50,842 nt of DNA from Dehalococcoidia bacterium (GCA_040902535.1 JBBDXD010000004.1:1-50842), one strand, 5' to 3'. Positions 16,366 through 25,427 are shown, numbered from the stretch's first letter. Notes: a model not told the origin generated them from the sequence alone. A program made the numbers and translations.

Positions 16366-16962
16366 TCAATGCGCCGCGATCGTGCGGGGCTTGTAATGAG
16401 GTCGCGACGTTTCAAAACTATCGATTGCGCCGCTGTCTTGCAAGGTCAGGCCGATCTCGTCTAGCCCGTTCAGCAGGCTGTGCTTCACAAACGCATCAAT
16501 GTGGAATCCGCGGACCTCGCTGCCGAAGCGCACGGTCTGGGACTCAAGGTCCACTTCCGCCTCGAATCCCGGCGCGTCTTCGGCCCGCGCGACGATCTGG
16601 TCAACGTCAGGCTGCGGCAGGACGACCGTGAGCAGACCGATCTTCGCGCAGTTGTTGCGAAAGATGTCCGCGAACGACGGCGCAATGATCGCGCGCAGTC
16701 CCATATCTTGCAGCGCCCACGGCGCGTGCTCACGTGAGGAACCGCACCCGAAGTTCGGGCCGGTCACGAGGATCGGCGAGGAATCATAGCGCCGGTCGTT
16801 CGTTACGAATGACGGATCTTTACGCCATTCCTCGAACGCGAACCGTCCGAAGCCGCTCCGCTCGATGCGCTTGAGGTACTTGGCCGGGATGATCTGGTCC
16901 GTATCGACGTCGGCACGGTTCAGCGGCATGACTCTGCCGCGAATGTTACGCACGACTTCCAT
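16366..16962 (-). CDS. leuD: 3-isopropylmalate dehydratase small subunit
   Basis: A 198-residue small (swivel) subunit of isopropylmalate isomerase, the second step of leucine synthesis. 'RADVDTDQIIPAKYLKRIE', 'GPNFGCGSSREHAPWAL' and 'APSFADIFRNNCAKIGLL' are LeuD signatures. The start ATG overlaps the leuC stop (TGATG), and GGAGGAG lies upstream inside leuC, so translation is coupled as expected for subunits of one enzyme. The same strand continues into an RraB-like gene. Confidence 0.95.
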   Translation of the reverse strand: MEVVRNIRGRVMPLNRADVDTDQIIPAKYLKRIERSGFGRFAFEEWRKDPSFVTNDRRYDSSPILVTGPNFGCGSSREHAPWALQDMGLRAIIAPSFADIFRNNCAKIGLLTVVLPQPDVDQIVARAEDAPGFEAEVDLESQTVRFGSEVRGFHIDAFVKHSLLNGLDEIGLTLQDSGAIDSFETSRPHYKPRTIAAH

Positions 16963-18368
16963 CAGCCGCTCCTCCACTCGCGAATGTCGACGAAGTGCCC
17001 TGCGATCGCGGCGGCGGCCGCCATCTGCGGACTGACGAGATGCGTGCGGCCGCCGCGCCCCTGCCGGCCTTCGAAGTTCCGGTTCGAGGTCGATGCGCAA
17101 CGTTCGCCCGGAAGCAGAATGTCGGGGTTCATGCCAAGGCACATGGAGCAGCCCGCCTCGCGCCACTCGAATCCGGCGTCGACGAATACGCGATCGAGGC
17201 CCTCCTGCTCCGCCTGCGCCTTTACCAGCCCCGAACCCGGCACCACCATCGCGTGCACCGTCGGAGCGACGTGCTGTCCGCGCACTACGGCAGCGGCCGC
17301 ACGCAGGTCTTCGATGCGGGAGTTCGTACACGACCCCAGGAACACGCGGTCGATGCCGATGTCCTGGATGGACGTGCCGGGCTTCAGTTCCATGTACGCC
17401 AGCGAGCGCTCCGCCAGTTCGCGTACGCGCTCGTCGTCGAAACTCGCCGGATCGGGCACGCGGCCCGTGACCGGCACACTCTGCGCCGGCGTCGTGCCCC
17501 AGGTGACGCACGGCTCAATCTCTTCAGCGCGCAGCGACACGACGGCGTCGAATGTCGCGTCATCGTCCGAGGGGAGGGCTCGCCACTCGTCGAGGGCCTT
17601 CTCCCAGTCGGCGCCACGCGGAGCGAACGGGCGGCCTTCCACATACGCGAACGTCGTTTCGTCCGGCGCGACGAGACCGGCGCGCGCGCCCGCCTCGATC
17701 GACATGTTGCAGATCGTCATGCGGCCTTCCATGGAAAGCGAGCGAATGGCGTCGCCGCGGTACTCCATGACGTGGCCGATCCCACCCGAAACGCCGATTT
17801 TTCTGATGATCGCGAGGATCACGTCCTTCGCGGTCACGCCTTCGTGCAGTTCACCGTCCACGGCGATCGCCATCGTCTTCGGCGTCGCTTGCGCCAGCGT
17901 CTGCGTCGCGAGCACGTGTTCTACCTCCGACGTGCCGATGCCGATCGCGAGCGCGCCGAACGCGCCGTGCGTCGACGTGTGACTGTCACCGCAGACGATC
18001 GTCATGCCGGGCTGCGTCAGCCCCTGCTCCGGCCCGATGACGTGCACGATGCCCTGTCGCACGTCGCGGACGCCGAACATCGGCACGTCGAACTCCTCAC
18101 AATTACGCTTGAGCGTCGCGACCTGCAGCGTCGAGAGGGGGTCAGTCCACTCCTGATCCCGGTCGATCGTCGGCACGTTGTGGTCGACGGTCGCGAGCGT
18201 CAGTTCGGGGCGGCGCACGCGGCGGCCGGCAATGCGCAGGCTTTCGAAGGCCTGGGCGGACGTGACCTCGTGCACCAGATGCAGATCGACGTAGAGGAGG
18301 TCGGGCTTGCCGTCCTCGCGCCGGACGACGTGCTGATCCCAAATTTTCTCGGAGAGTGTCTTCGCCAT
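16962..18368 (-). CDS. leuC: 3-isopropylmalate dehydratase large subunit
   Basis: A 468-residue aconitase-superfamily protein, the catalytic large subunit of isopropylmalate isomerase. '[22 protein letters not shown]' style N-terminus, '[20 protein letters not shown]' and '[19 protein letters not shown]' are family marks. The 4Fe-4S ligands are in 'FLGSCTNSR' and 'CSMCLGMN'. It overlaps leuD by one base and lies 7 nt after the PIN toxin gene, which therefore sits inside the same transcript. Confidence 0.95.
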   Translation of the reverse strand: MAKTLSEKIWDQHVVRREDGKPDLLYVDLHLVHEVTSAQAFESLRIAGRRVRRPELTLATVDHNVPTIDRDQEWTDPLSTLQVATLKRNCEEFDVPMFGVRDVRQGIVHVIGPEQGLTQPGMTIVCGDSHTSTHGAFGALAIGIGTSEVEHVLATQTLAQATPKTMAIAVDGELHEGVTAKDVILAIIRKIGVSGGIGHVMEYRGDAIRSLSMEGRMTICNMSIEAGARAGLVAPDETTFAYVEGRPFAPRGADWEKALDEWRALPSDDDATFDAVVSLRAEEIEPCVTWGTTPAQSVPVTGRVPDPASFDDERVRELAERSLAYMELKPGTSIQDIGIDRVFLGSCTNSRIEDLRAAAAVVRGQHVAPTVHAMVVPGSGLVKAQAEQEGLDRVFVDAGFEWREAGCSMCLGMNPDILLPGERCASTSNRNFEGRQGRGGRTHLVSPQMAAAAAIAGHFVDIREWRSG

Positions 18369-18375
18369 GTGTGCC

Positions 18376-18849
18376 TCAGTTCGTGTCGGCGAAATCGTCC
18401 AGATGGAGGTACTTCGGCACCGGGAGCCGCTTGCGGCCGGCGGTGAGCAACTCGACGCCGTCCAGCGCGTTTAGCACATCGAACCGGCGGTCGTTGCCGA
18501 CGATCGCGTCGCTGCCGCTTACGGTGGCGGACGCCGCGACGAGCGCATCGGGCGTCTTCAAGTTGGTGATCGCCCGGATGCCCGCCGCGGCAAGCAACAC
18601 CTGCTCGCTGATGTCGACGGTGCTCACGCCGGGCTGCTCGTGCGTCAGGCCGCGAATCATCGCCATCTCGCGCATGTCGCCGGAGCGGTACGGCCGCACC
18701 AGCAACTCGAGGTGGACGATCCCCGGAAGTTCGACCTGCAACGTACTCTGCGCGGCCATCTCGAGAAGTTTCCTCACCGGCGGGAATCGGCGCGAATCAC
18801 CCTGCAGAAAGTAGATGCAGCCCGCCGTGTCCAGCGTGATATGCCGCAT
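18376..18849 (-). CDS. PIN-domain toxin (VapC-like)
   Basis: A PIN-domain protein of about 157 residues. The four acidic positions of the nuclease site are present: Asp in '[12 protein letters not shown]', Glu in '[10 protein letters not shown]', Asp in '[10 protein letters not shown]' and Asp in 'VGNDRRF'. PIN toxins are RNases held inactive by a partner antitoxin. The frame also starts at a TTG at 18885 that overlaps the upstream AbrB-like gene by 10 nt; I prefer the ATG at 18849, which begins right at the fold, but the longer form is possible. It stands between the antitoxin and leuC in the leucine operon. Confidence 0.82.
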   Translation of the reverse strand: MRHITLDTAGCIYFLQGDSRRFPPVRKLLEMAAQSTLQVELPGIVHLELLVRPYRSGDMREMAMIRGLTHEQPGVSTVDISEQVLLAAAGIRAITNLKTPDALVAASATVSGSDAIVGNDRRFDVLNALDGVELLTAGRKRLPVPKYLHLDDFADTN

Positions 18850-18875
18850 GCCCTTCAGCGCGACGACGAACTCGC

Positions 18876-19253
18876 TTACTCCCAACTATCCCGCTCGCGG
18901 CGGACGTAGGTATCGATGTCGTCGTCGGTCTTCCATTCGGCAACGTGGGCCATCGAGCCGGCGAGGCGATCGACCCACGCTTGCGGCGTCCGTGGCCGCA
19001 GTTCGACGCGGATAGCCTCCCCGACGACCGTGAGATCCAGCTCGTCGCCCGCCTCCAGGCCGAGATGGCGGACCATCGCCACCGGGAGCGTGATCTGGTT
19101 CTTGCTGCTGAGGCGCGTCGTGCCGCGCGCTATCGCCGGGTCCTCGTGATCGAGGACGAGATAGGGTGCGCCGATCTCGGCCACGCGCCGCCAGCCGCGC
19201 CCGTGTTCCACGGGATACGGTGCGCCCTTTGGGGTAGCATCATTGTCACTCAT
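18876..19253 (-). CDS. AbrB-type antitoxin
   Basis: A 125-residue protein with a swapped-hairpin AbrB/SpoVT domain near residues 44-80 ('TRLSSKNQITLPVAMVRHLG', 'AGDELDLTVVGEAIRVEL'), preceded by an extension of about 40 residues and followed by a C-terminal helix ('WVDRLAGSMAHVAEW') that would bind the toxin. AbrB-PIN pairs are a known type II toxin-antitoxin arrangement in which the antitoxin also represses its own promoter. The start ATG has AAGGAGG upstream. A 90-nt gap separates it from leuA and contains an inverted repeat (19289-19318) that could be its operator. Confidence 0.85.
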   Translation of the reverse strand: MSDNDATPKGAPYPVEHGRGWRRVAEIGAPYLVLDHEDPAIARGTTRLSSKNQITLPVAMVRHLGLEAGDELDLTVVGEAIRVELRPRTPQAWVDRLAGSMAHVAEWKTDDDIDTYVRRERDSWE

Positions 19254-19288
19254 CGTCTGCCTCCTTGGTCTGCCACCACATTACCAAG

Positions 19289-19318
19289 AAGGGCTACCCA
19301 AAGTAAAGGGCAGCCCTT
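19289..19318. promoter_or_regulatory. Inverted repeat upstream of the AbrB/PIN pair
   Basis: AAGGGCTACCC (19289-19299) and GGGCAGCCCTT (19308-19318) form an 11-bp stem with one mismatch in the gap between leuA and the antitoxin gene. It lacks a clear T-run on the minus strand. It could be an AbrB operator, a partial terminator or an mRNA processing site. Confidence 0.5.
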
Positions 19319-19342
19319 GTCTGCTTGGCGCGGAGATTATGT

Positions 19343-20890
19343 CTACGGATTCGTCCTGACTTCGCTGTCGCGCCGTCGCTCGATTGCCATCATGCGGTTC
19401 AGCGCATTCATGTACGCCTTGGCCGAAGCGACGATGATGTCCGTATCGGCGCCACGCCCGACGTAGCTCCGCTCCGCGCTCTCGATGCGGATCGTCACCT
19501 CGCCCTGGGCGTCGATGCCCTCGGTCACGCTCTTCACGGAGAATTCCGTCAATTCGTTCGGCACATCAATGATGCGGTTGATCGCCCGGTAGACCGCATC
19601 GACGGGCCCGGTGCCGAGCGCGGCATCGGAGCGAATCTGGCCGTCCGGCGCGATGAGGCGGACGGTCGCCGTCGGCGTCGCGTGGTCGCCGCACGTCACC
19701 TGGACGAAGTCGAGCCGGTAAATTTCGTCGTGCGTCCGCAGCTTGTCCGCGACCAGCGCTTCCAGGTCGCGATCGTCGATCTCCGCTTTCTTGTCCGCCA
19801 GATCCTTGAAGGCCAGGAACGCGCGCGACAGCTCTTCGGGCGTCAGCTCGTAGCCCAGCTCTTCGATCCGCGACTTGAATCCGTGCCGCCCGGAGACCTT
19901 GCCAAGCACGATCTCCGCGCCGCCCGTCGGCCAGCCGATGTCCTTCGCGTCCATGATCTCGTACGTCTCGCGCATCTTCAGGATGCCATCCTGGTGGATG
20001 CCCGACTGATGGCGAAAAGCGTTCGCACCGACGATCGCCTTGTTAGGCTGCGTGCTCATGCCGGTCAGATCCGAGACGAGACGGCTGGTGCGGTACAGCT
20101 CCTGAGTCCTGATGTTCGTCTCGACGTCGAAAAAGTCGCGGCGCGTCTTAATCGCCATCGTTACTTCTTCGAGCGCAGCGTTCCCGGCGCGTTCGCCGAT
20201 GCCATTGATGCACGTTTCGACCTGCCGCGCGCCGGCCTTCACCGCAGCCAGCGAGTTTGCGACAGCAAGCCCCAGGTCGTTGTGGCAATGCACTGAAATA
20301 CGCGCCTTATCGATGTTAGGCACGTTGTTCATGATGTCGCGAATGAACTCGGCGAACTCCTCCGGCACCGTGTAGCCGACGGTGTCCGGGATGTTCACCG
20401 TCGTCGCCCCCGCCTCGATGCACTGCTCTAGCATCCAGTACACATAGTCGCGGTCACTGCGCGTCGCGTCCATCGGGCTGAACTCGACATCGGAGCAATA
20501 GGCGGCGGCGCGCGCAACCATGGTCCGCGCCATTTCGAGCACCGTCTCCTTGTCTTTCACGAGTTGGTGCATGATGTGAATGTCGGACGACGACAGGAAG
20601 ACGTGAATGCGCGGCGCCTCGCCCACCTTCACGGCGTTCCAGCAATCGTCGACCGCTTCGGGGTTCGCGTGCGCCAGTCCGGCGATCTGAGCACTACGCA
20701 CCTCGCGTGCGATGGTCTGCACCGCCTCGAAGTCGCCGGGCGAGGTGCGGGGGAAGCCCGCCTCGATGACGTCGACGCCCAGCTTGGCGAGCTGGTGTGC
20801 GATCTCCAGCTTGTCCGGTGTCGTGAGGGCTACGCCGGGCGACTGCTCGCCATCGCGCAGCGTCGTGTCGAAGATGATGACCTTATCCAT
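19343..20890 (-). CDS. leuA: 2-isopropylmalate synthase
   Basis: A 515-residue enzyme that condenses acetyl-CoA and 2-oxoisovalerate in the first committed step of leucine synthesis. The N-terminal '[19 protein letters not shown]' and the metal-binding '[20 protein letters not shown]' with '[14 protein letters not shown]' are diagnostic. The C-terminal part (from about residue 390) is the LeuA regulatory dimer domain, which normally senses leucine. Length agrees with the bacterial type. It lies between ilvC and the AbrB/PIN pair on the minus strand of the T-box operon. The 162-nt gap to ilvC shows no gene. Confidence 0.95.
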   Translation of the reverse strand: MDKVIIFDTTLRDGEQSPGVALTTPDKLEIAHQLAKLGVDVIEAGFPRTSPGDFEAVQTIAREVRSAQIAGLAHANPEAVDDCWNAVKVGEAPRIHVFLSSSDIHIMHQLVKDKETVLEMARTMVARAAAYCSDVEFSPMDATRSDRDYVYWMLEQCIEAGATTVNIPDTVGYTVPEEFAEFIRDIMNNVPNIDKARISVHCHNDLGLAVANSLAAVKAGARQVETCINGIGERAGNAALEEVTMAIKTRRDFFDVETNIRTQELYRTSRLVSDLTGMSTQPNKAIVGANAFRHQSGIHQDGILKMRETYEIMDAKDIGWPTGGAEIVLGKVSGRHGFKSRIEELGYELTPEELSRAFLAFKDLADKKAEIDDRDLEALVADKLRTHDEIYRLDFVQVTCGDHATPTATVRLIAPDGQIRSDAALGTGPVDAVYRAINRIIDVPNELTEFSVKSVTEGIDAQGEVTIRIESAERSYVGRGADTDIIVASAKAYMNALNRMMAIERRRDSEVRTNP

Positions 20891-21052
20891 GTATCGATGC
20901 CTCCGTTCGCCCGAAGCGCGGGCGCAATTCCACAGTGCGCCGGTGGCCCTCCGCCCGCCAGGCGAGCGAGGGCCGCCGAAGTGTGAGCATCGCCTCCCGG
21001 TGCAGCGCTGGAGTTGTCGATCGGTCCATCTCTACGCCCACATCCCGATCCC

Positions 21053-22051
21053 TTATCGGCTCTTCTTCAGCCACGCCATCATGCCGCGCAGTTCGGCGCC
21101 CACCTGTTCGATCGGATGCTCGGCGTTCAGCCGCCGCAGGGCGTTGAAGCTCGGACGCCCCGCCTGGTTCTCCAAGATCCATTCGCGCGCGAACGTGCCG
21201 TCCTGGATCTGGTCCAGCACCTTGCGCATGTTCTCTTTCACGTGCGCGTCCACGACGACGGGGCCGCGCGTGTAATCTCCGAACTCCGCGGTGTCGCTGA
21301 TCGAATAGCGCATGTACTCCATGCCGCCCTCGTACATGAGGTCGACGATCAACTTCAGTTCGTGCATGCACTCGAAGTACGCCAGCTCCGGCTGGTAGCC
21401 CGCCTCGGTCAGCGTCTCGAAGGCTTTCTTCACGAGCGACGTGACGCCGCCGCAAAGCACGCTCTGCTCTCCGAACAGGTCGGTCTCCGTCTCCTCCTTG
21501 AAGGTCGTCTCCAGCACGCCGCTGCGCGTGGCGCCGATGCCCTTCGCGTAGGCGAGCGCGATCTGGCGCGCGTTCTCGGTGGCGTTCTGGTGCACCGCGA
21601 AGAGCGCCGGCACGCCGCCACCCTCGACGTAGACGCGCCTTACCAGGTGGCCCGGACCTTTCGGCGCGACCATCGTCACGTCGACGTCGTCGGGCGCCGT
21701 CACCTGGCCGTAGTGAACGTTGAAGCCGTGCGCCCACATCACCATGTTGCCCGGCTTCAAGCCGTCGGCGATAGCGCCGTAGTACACCTCGCGCGCGACC
21801 TGGTCGGGCGTGAGGATCATGATGATGTCGGACTGCTCGGCAACTTCGCGCACCGAGCCGACGCGCAGCCCTGAGTCCTCGACGGCCTTCCACGACTTCG
21901 AGCCGGGATACAGGCCGACGGCGACGTCGAGGCCGCTGTCCTTGAGGTTCAGCGCGTGCGCGTGCCCCTGGCTCCCGAAGCCGATGACGCCGATCTTCTT
22001 CCCGTGCAGGACGGCGAGGTCGGCATCCTTGTCGTAATACATCTCAGGCAT
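21053..22051 (-). CDS. ilvC: Ketol-acid reductoisomerase
   Basis: A 332-residue class I ketol-acid reductoisomerase, which converts acetolactate to dihydroxyisovalerate with NAD(P)H and Mg. The Rossmann loop is '[20 protein letters not shown]', the serine and basic residues after it ('GLYPGSKSW') are typical of NADPH users, and the metal site is in '[20 protein letters not shown]' with '[15 protein letters not shown]'. Gene order ilvB-ilvN-ilvC-leuA is standard. The start has no strong ribosome site nearby. It is separated from ilvN by 51 nt. Confidence 0.95.
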   Translation of the reverse strand: MPEMYYDKDADLAVLHGKKIGVIGFGSQGHAHALNLKDSGLDVAVGLYPGSKSWKAVEDSGLRVGSVREVAEQSDIIMILTPDQVAREVYYGAIADGLKPGNMVMWAHGFNVHYGQVTAPDDVDVTMVAPKGPGHLVRRVYVEGGGVPALFAVHQNATENARQIALAYAKGIGATRSGVLETTFKEETETDLFGEQSVLCGGVTSLVKKAFETLTEAGYQPELAYFECMHELKLIVDLMYEGGMEYMRYSISDTAEFGDYTRGPVVVDAHVKENMRKVLDQIQDGTFAREWILENQAGRPSFNALRRLNAEHPIEQVGAELRGMMAWLKKSR

Positions 22052-22102
22052 GTGTCCGTGTCTTCCCGTGTTGTTCGCTCGATGCGAGTCTGTGGCCTCT
22101 GA

Positions 22103-22684
22103 CTAAATCAGGCTCCCGACCTTCGGCTTGCCTTCGCCCGCCGACCGGTGCGGGCGCTGCTCCGCGCCGTCCGTCGGCGGCGCCTTCACCGTCGTTGTGC
22201 CGCCGCGGACCATCGCCACGCGGCCAGTGCGCACCAATTCCTTCAGCCCGAACGGCGACAGCATCGCGACGATGGCGTCGATCTTGTCCTCCGTGCCCGT
22301 GGCTTCGATCACCAGCGAGTCGGATCCGACATCGACGATCTTCGCGCGGAAGACGTCCACGATCTCGATGATCGAACCGCGGGTTTCCTTCGTCGCGCCG
22401 ACTTTGACGAGCGCCAATTCGCGCGCCACGACCTGCTCCGACGTGACGTCGGTGATCTTCACCACCTCGATCACTTTGTAGAGCTGCTTCGTCACCTGCT
22501 CGATGTCGTTCGAGGCGCCATCGACGGTAAACGTCATCCGCGAGAGCCCGGGGATCTCGCTGTGCCCGACGGTCAGGCTCTCGATGTTGAACGCCCGCTG
22601 GCGCCACTTGCTGGCGATCTTGTTCAGGACGCCGGGGCGGTCCTGCACCAGCGCCACGATCGTGTGCAGTCGTCGGTTGCTCAT
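22103..22684 (-). CDS. ilvN: Acetolactate synthase small subunit
   Basis: A 193-residue regulatory subunit of acetohydroxyacid synthase. The N-terminal ACT domain ('HTIVALVQDRPGVLNKIASK', 'RAFNIESLTVGHSE') binds valine in characterised homologues, and the C-terminal domain has the expected 'RGSIIEIVDVFRAKIVDV' pattern. It begins with a 4-nt overlap with ilvB (ATGA), so the two subunits are translationally coupled. The last about 25 residues (from 'APPTDGAEQRP') are a low-complexity tail beyond the usual family end. Confidence 0.94.
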   Translation of the reverse strand: MSNRRLHTIVALVQDRPGVLNKIASKWRQRAFNIESLTVGHSEIPGLSRMTFTVDGASNDIEQVTKQLYKVIEVVKITDVTSEQVVARELALVKVGATKETRGSIIEIVDVFRAKIVDVGSDSLVIEATGTEDKIDAIVAMLSPFGLKELVRTGRVAMVRGGTTTVKAPPTDGAEQRPHRSAGEGKPKVGSLI

Positions 22685-24381
22685 CGCGCGTACTCCGGCT
22701 GATTCACGGGCGGTTGATCGATCGTCTCAGAAAGGCTGACGCCGGGCGGCATCATCGGGAAGCAGTCCTCCGCTTCTTCCACCTGGAAGTCGATGAGGAC
22801 GGCGCCCGGGTGCTGCAGTGCCGCCTCGATGGTCGATTCGACCATCGACTTCTCGCTCACCCTGAGGCCGACCATGCCCATCGCCTCCGCCAGCTTCACA
22901 AAGTCAGGCTGGAACATGCGGACCGACTGCTTGTTGCCGTCGTAGTAGTGGTCCTGCCACTGGCGCACCATGCCCAGGTAGTTGTTGTTGATGATGGCGA
23001 ACTTCACCGGCAACTCGTACTCGGTGCAGAGCGCCAGCTCTTCCATCGTCATCTGGAAGCCGCCGTCGCCGCAGAACGACCACACCGTCGACTGCGGCTT
23101 CGCCACCTGGATGCCGATCGCCGCCGGCACTTCGAAGCCCATCGTGCCGAGTCCGCCCGACGTCACGAACGAATACGGGTTGTCGCCCCAGAAGTACTGC
23201 GCCGCCCACATCTGGTGTTGCCCGACGCCCGTCGCGTAGTACGCCTGCGGCCCCGACAGATCGTAGATCTTCTTGATCACGTACTGCGGCAGGATCTTGT
23301 CCGTCTCCGGGATCGCGATCGAAGGGTGGTCGCGGCGGATGTCATCGATCCACCGTCGCCACGCGTCGTGGCGCGCCGGGCTGACGTGCGGGATTAACTG
23401 CTGCATCACCGTCTTCACATCGCCGACGATCGGCACCGCCGTCTTCACGTTCTTCGAGATCTCCGCCGGGTCGATGTCGATGTGGATGATCCTGGCTTTC
23501 GGCGCGAACTCCTTGAGCGCGCCGGTCACGCGGTCGTCGAACCGCATGCCGATGCCGATCAGGACGTCGGCTTCCTGGATCGCCATGTTGTTCCAGTACA
23601 TGCCGTGCATGCCCGGCATGCCCATGTTCAGTTCGTGCGACCCGGGGAACCCGCCCAGGCCGAGCAGCGTCGTGATGACGGGTATCTGCGCCTTCTCCGC
23701 AAGCTCCTTCAGCTCTTCGGCCGCCCGCGCGATGACCACGCCGTGTCCGGCGAGGATCAGCGGCCGCTCCGCCTCGTCGATGAGTTGCGCGGCTTTCTTC
23801 ACCTGCTGCGGGTGACCGGTCGTGGTCGGCTGGTAGCCGGGCAGGTCGACGCTATCGGGGTAATTGAACTCCGCGAGTTGCTGTTGCACGTCGCGTGGGA
23901 TGTCGACGAGCACCGGGCCCGGCCGCCCTGTCGTCGCGATGTGGAACGCCTCGGCGATCGCCGGCGCGATCTGCTCGACGTCGAGCACCAGTTCGTTGTG
24001 CTTGACGATCGGGATCGTGATGCCGGTGATGTCTGCTTCCTGGAAGCCATCGCGGCCGAGCAGCCACGAGACGACGGCGCCCGTGATGCAGACCAACGGC
24101 ACGGAGTCCATCCACGCATTCGCGATGCCCGTCACCAGGTTGGTCGCGCCGGGTCCCGACGTCGCCCAGACGACGCCGGCCTTGCCGCTCACGCGTGCGT
24201 ACGCGTCGGCGGCATGTGCTGCCGCCTGCTCGTGACGGACGAGGATGTGCTTGATGTCGGGATACTTCTTCAGCGCGTCGTACATCGGGAGGTTGGCGCC
24301 GCCGGGGTAGCCGAAGATGACGTCGACTCCCTCCTTGCGAAGGCACTCCATGATGATCTCTGCGCCCTTGATCTTGGTCAT
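22681..24381 (-). CDS. ilvB: Acetolactate synthase large (catalytic) subunit
   Basis: A 566-residue thiamine-diphosphate enzyme that starts valine/isoleucine synthesis. 'FGYPGGANLPMYDALKK' holds the start of the pyrimidine-binding domain; 'LVRHEQAAAHAADAYARVSG' contains the catalytic Glu; 'VTSGGLGTMGFEVPAAIG' and the ThDP motif 'GDGGFQMTMEELALCTEYELP...NNNYLG' are clear. The ATG at 24381 was chosen because GCAGGAGA lies 5-6 nt upstream; a start 5 codons earlier has no such site. It is the first large gene behind the T-box, separated by a 270-nt leader. Confidence 0.96.
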   Translation of the reverse strand: MTKIKGAEIIMECLRKEGVDVIFGYPGGANLPMYDALKKYPDIKHILVRHEQAAAHAADAYARVSGKAGVVWATSGPGATNLVTGIANAWMDSVPLVCITGAVVSWLLGRDGFQEADITGITIPIVKHNELVLDVEQIAPAIAEAFHIATTGRPGPVLVDIPRDVQQQLAEFNYPDSVDLPGYQPTTTGHPQQVKKAAQLIDEAERPLILAGHGVVIARAAEELKELAEKAQIPVITTLLGLGGFPGSHELNMGMPGMHGMYWNNMAIQEADVLIGIGMRFDDRVTGALKEFAPKARIIHIDIDPAEISKNVKTAVPIVGDVKTVMQQLIPHVSPARHDAWRRWIDDIRRDHPSIAIPETDKILPQYVIKKIYDLSGPQAYYATGVGQHQMWAAQYFWGDNPYSFVTSGGLGTMGFEVPAAIGIQVAKPQSTVWSFCGDGGFQMTMEELALCTEYELPVKFAIINNNYLGMVRQWQDHYYDGNKQSVRMFQPDFVKLAEAMGMVGLRVSEKSMVESTIEAALQHPGAVLIDFQVEEAEDCFPMMPPGVSLSETIDQPPVNQPEYAR

Positions 24382-24477
24382 TTTGCTCTCCTGCACGCCC
24401 GCTCGCGCGGGATCAGTGTGCGCCGGTTGACTGGTTAGAATCGCCTTCCTGTCGCGCGCAGGGCGGACCGAAGGCTG

Positions 24478-24627
24478 TTAAAGCGGGAGGGCCAGCAGTA
24501 CGAGCGGAAGCAGCGCGCTCGAAGGGCGGCCCGGGGAGGGCTGTACGACGCGGCCGCGTGACGTCCACGTGGCGTGGAGTGCCGCGGCCGAGGAAACCTC
24601 CTGGGGAACCGATCCGTACGTCTTCAT
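24478..24627 (-). CDS. Candidate Leu-rich leader peptide ORF
   Basis: A 49-codon ORF between the T-box terminator and ilvB. It has AGGAG 3 nt before its ATG. The last 12 residues are A-L-L-P-L-V-L-L-A-L-P-L: seven leucines and one valine just before the stop. This recalls leader peptides of attenuators for branched-chain amino-acid operons. Only a weak CCCGC/GCGGG hairpin follows before ilvB, without a T-run, and the tight SD spacing is a point against it. GC-rich DNA can give Leu/Pro runs by chance, so the call is tentative. Confidence 0.3.
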   Translation of the reverse strand: MKTYGSVPQEVSSAAALHATWTSRGRVVQPSPGRPSSALLPLVLLALPL

Positions 24628-24649
24628 GTGCTCCTGGTGGCCGTTCGCG

Positions 24650-24887
24650 GACTAACAAAAAACCCGCCCACAAAGGGGCGGGATTGCGGCCCGCGGTGCC
24701 ACCCTTCTTCTCGCCCGAAGGCGAGCGCTCGAGGCGGTGTAACGGCCGCTACCCCGGACAGGGCTACTGCTTCACCCCGTCGGCTCCGCGCCGAGTTCGG
24801 TCCGCTCTTGCCGCCGGTCTCGCACCATCACCGGCTCGCTCTGGGGCTGACTTCGGACCTACTGGTGCGCTTCTACGCCAGTATCGG
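24650..24887 (-). promoter_or_regulatory. T-box riboswitch, leucine-type specifier, ilv-leu operon
   Basis: The antiterminator motif GGGTGGCACCGCGG lies at 24704-24691 (minus strand). The Stem I signature GGTGCGAGACC is present. The specifier region reads CCGAA-CTC-GGCGCGGAG, so the specifier codon appears to be CUC (Leu, 24795-24793). The terminator follows directly. Uncharged tRNA-Leu would thus promote expression of ilvBNC, leuA, the toxin-antitoxin pair and leuCD. The specifier assignment is by alignment of flanking motifs, by eye. Confidence 0.9.
24655..24682 (-). terminator. T-box attenuator terminator (ilv-leu operon)
   Basis: On the minus strand CCCGCCCC-TTTG-TGGGCGGG followed by TTTTTTGT is a strong intrinsic terminator, 8 nt after the T-box motif. 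Confidence 0.88.
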
Positions 24888-24892
24888 GCCGG

Positions 24893-24922
24893 AGTATATC
24901 GAGCGCATAACGAAGGTGTCAA
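24893..24922 (-). promoter_or_regulatory. ilv-leu operon promoter
   Basis: Minus strand: consensus TTGACA (24922-24917), 18-nt spacer, TATACT (24898-24893). The same TATACT -10 box is used by the ileS T-box unit. The predicted start near 24886 matches the 5' end of the riboswitch. Confidence 0.8.
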
Positions 24923-24975
24923 ACTGGTCGGCTGGTGGCTGGTCACTGGTGACTGGTGGCTCAGGCGGCTGGTAA
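24923..24975. repeat. CTGGT/CACTGG intergenic repeat
   Basis: Reiterated CTGGT-type units (CTGGTGGCTGGTCACTGG, GTGACTGGTGGC) lie just upstream of the ilv promoter. They include a small palindrome, GTCAC-TG-GTGAC. Similar units occur at 39071-39112. Confidence 0.5.
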
Positions 24976-25036
24976 CGAGGAGCGGCTCGCTGCGGGAGCC
25001 GCGTCTCCTTCGTCCGCCTTCCCGAACGCCCGGGCG

Positions 25037-25327
25037 TCAGTCCGCCGAAGGGAGCACCTTGGGCTGCATGAGTTCCATGGGCTCGTTGTTGTACTTGAGG
25101 TCGAGTGCGCCGGGCTTGATGCACAGCACTTCAACCGCACCATCGCCCGATGCGTAGCGCTTGCCCAGCGCGACCTCGCCGCCGCCGTTGGAGCCGTCCG
25201 CCGGCGGCCCGGCTTCCTTGATGTTCAGCGGCGTGTCGCCGTCCTGGAGCGCGCCATCGCCGCCCTTCGTCACGATCAGTTCCGCACCGCTCGCCGCGAT
25301 GTAGCGCTTGCCGACCTGTGCTGGCAT
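25037..25327 (-). CDS. Tandem desulforedoxin-like repeat protein lacking metal cysteines
   Basis: A 96-residue protein with two copies of one motif: 'VGKRYIAASGAELIVTKGGD' (residues 6-25) and 'LGKRYASGDGAVEVLCIKPG' (about residues 54-73), each followed by a short turn ending in a P-L or P-M pair. The pattern G-K-R-Y-x(4)-G-x-E-(V/L)-x-V-x-K-x-G resembles the desulforedoxin/rubredoxin-like N-terminal iron domain, but the expected paired cysteines are replaced and only one Cys is left. This resemblance is by eye. The ATG at 25327 has CGGAGGG at proper spacing. It is a single gene between the ilv promoter region and the bc operon end. Function unknown. Confidence 0.6.
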   Translation of the reverse strand: MPAQVGKRYIAASGAELIVTKGGDGALQDGDTPLNIKEAGPPADGSNGGGEVALGKRYASGDGAVEVLCIKPGALDLKYNNEPMELMQPKVLPSAD

Positions 25328-25427
25328 CGTCATCCCTCCGTCTTGTATCAAACGCGAGGACGCGTCCTGTGACTGAACGCGTCCTGCGACATGAGTCTAG
25401 ATTCAGCCGTTTCGGCGCGTCAAGCCG

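Noticed and set aside
16995-18446. A 480-codon open frame on the plus strand opposite leuC
   Set aside because: It has the same Arg/His-rich composition and no domain; leuC is certain on the minus strand.
24413-24673. An 86-codon frame over the ilvB leader in another phase than the Leu-rich ORF
   Set aside because: It runs through the T-box terminator, has no proper ribosome site, and its composition is typical of non-coding GC-rich DNA.
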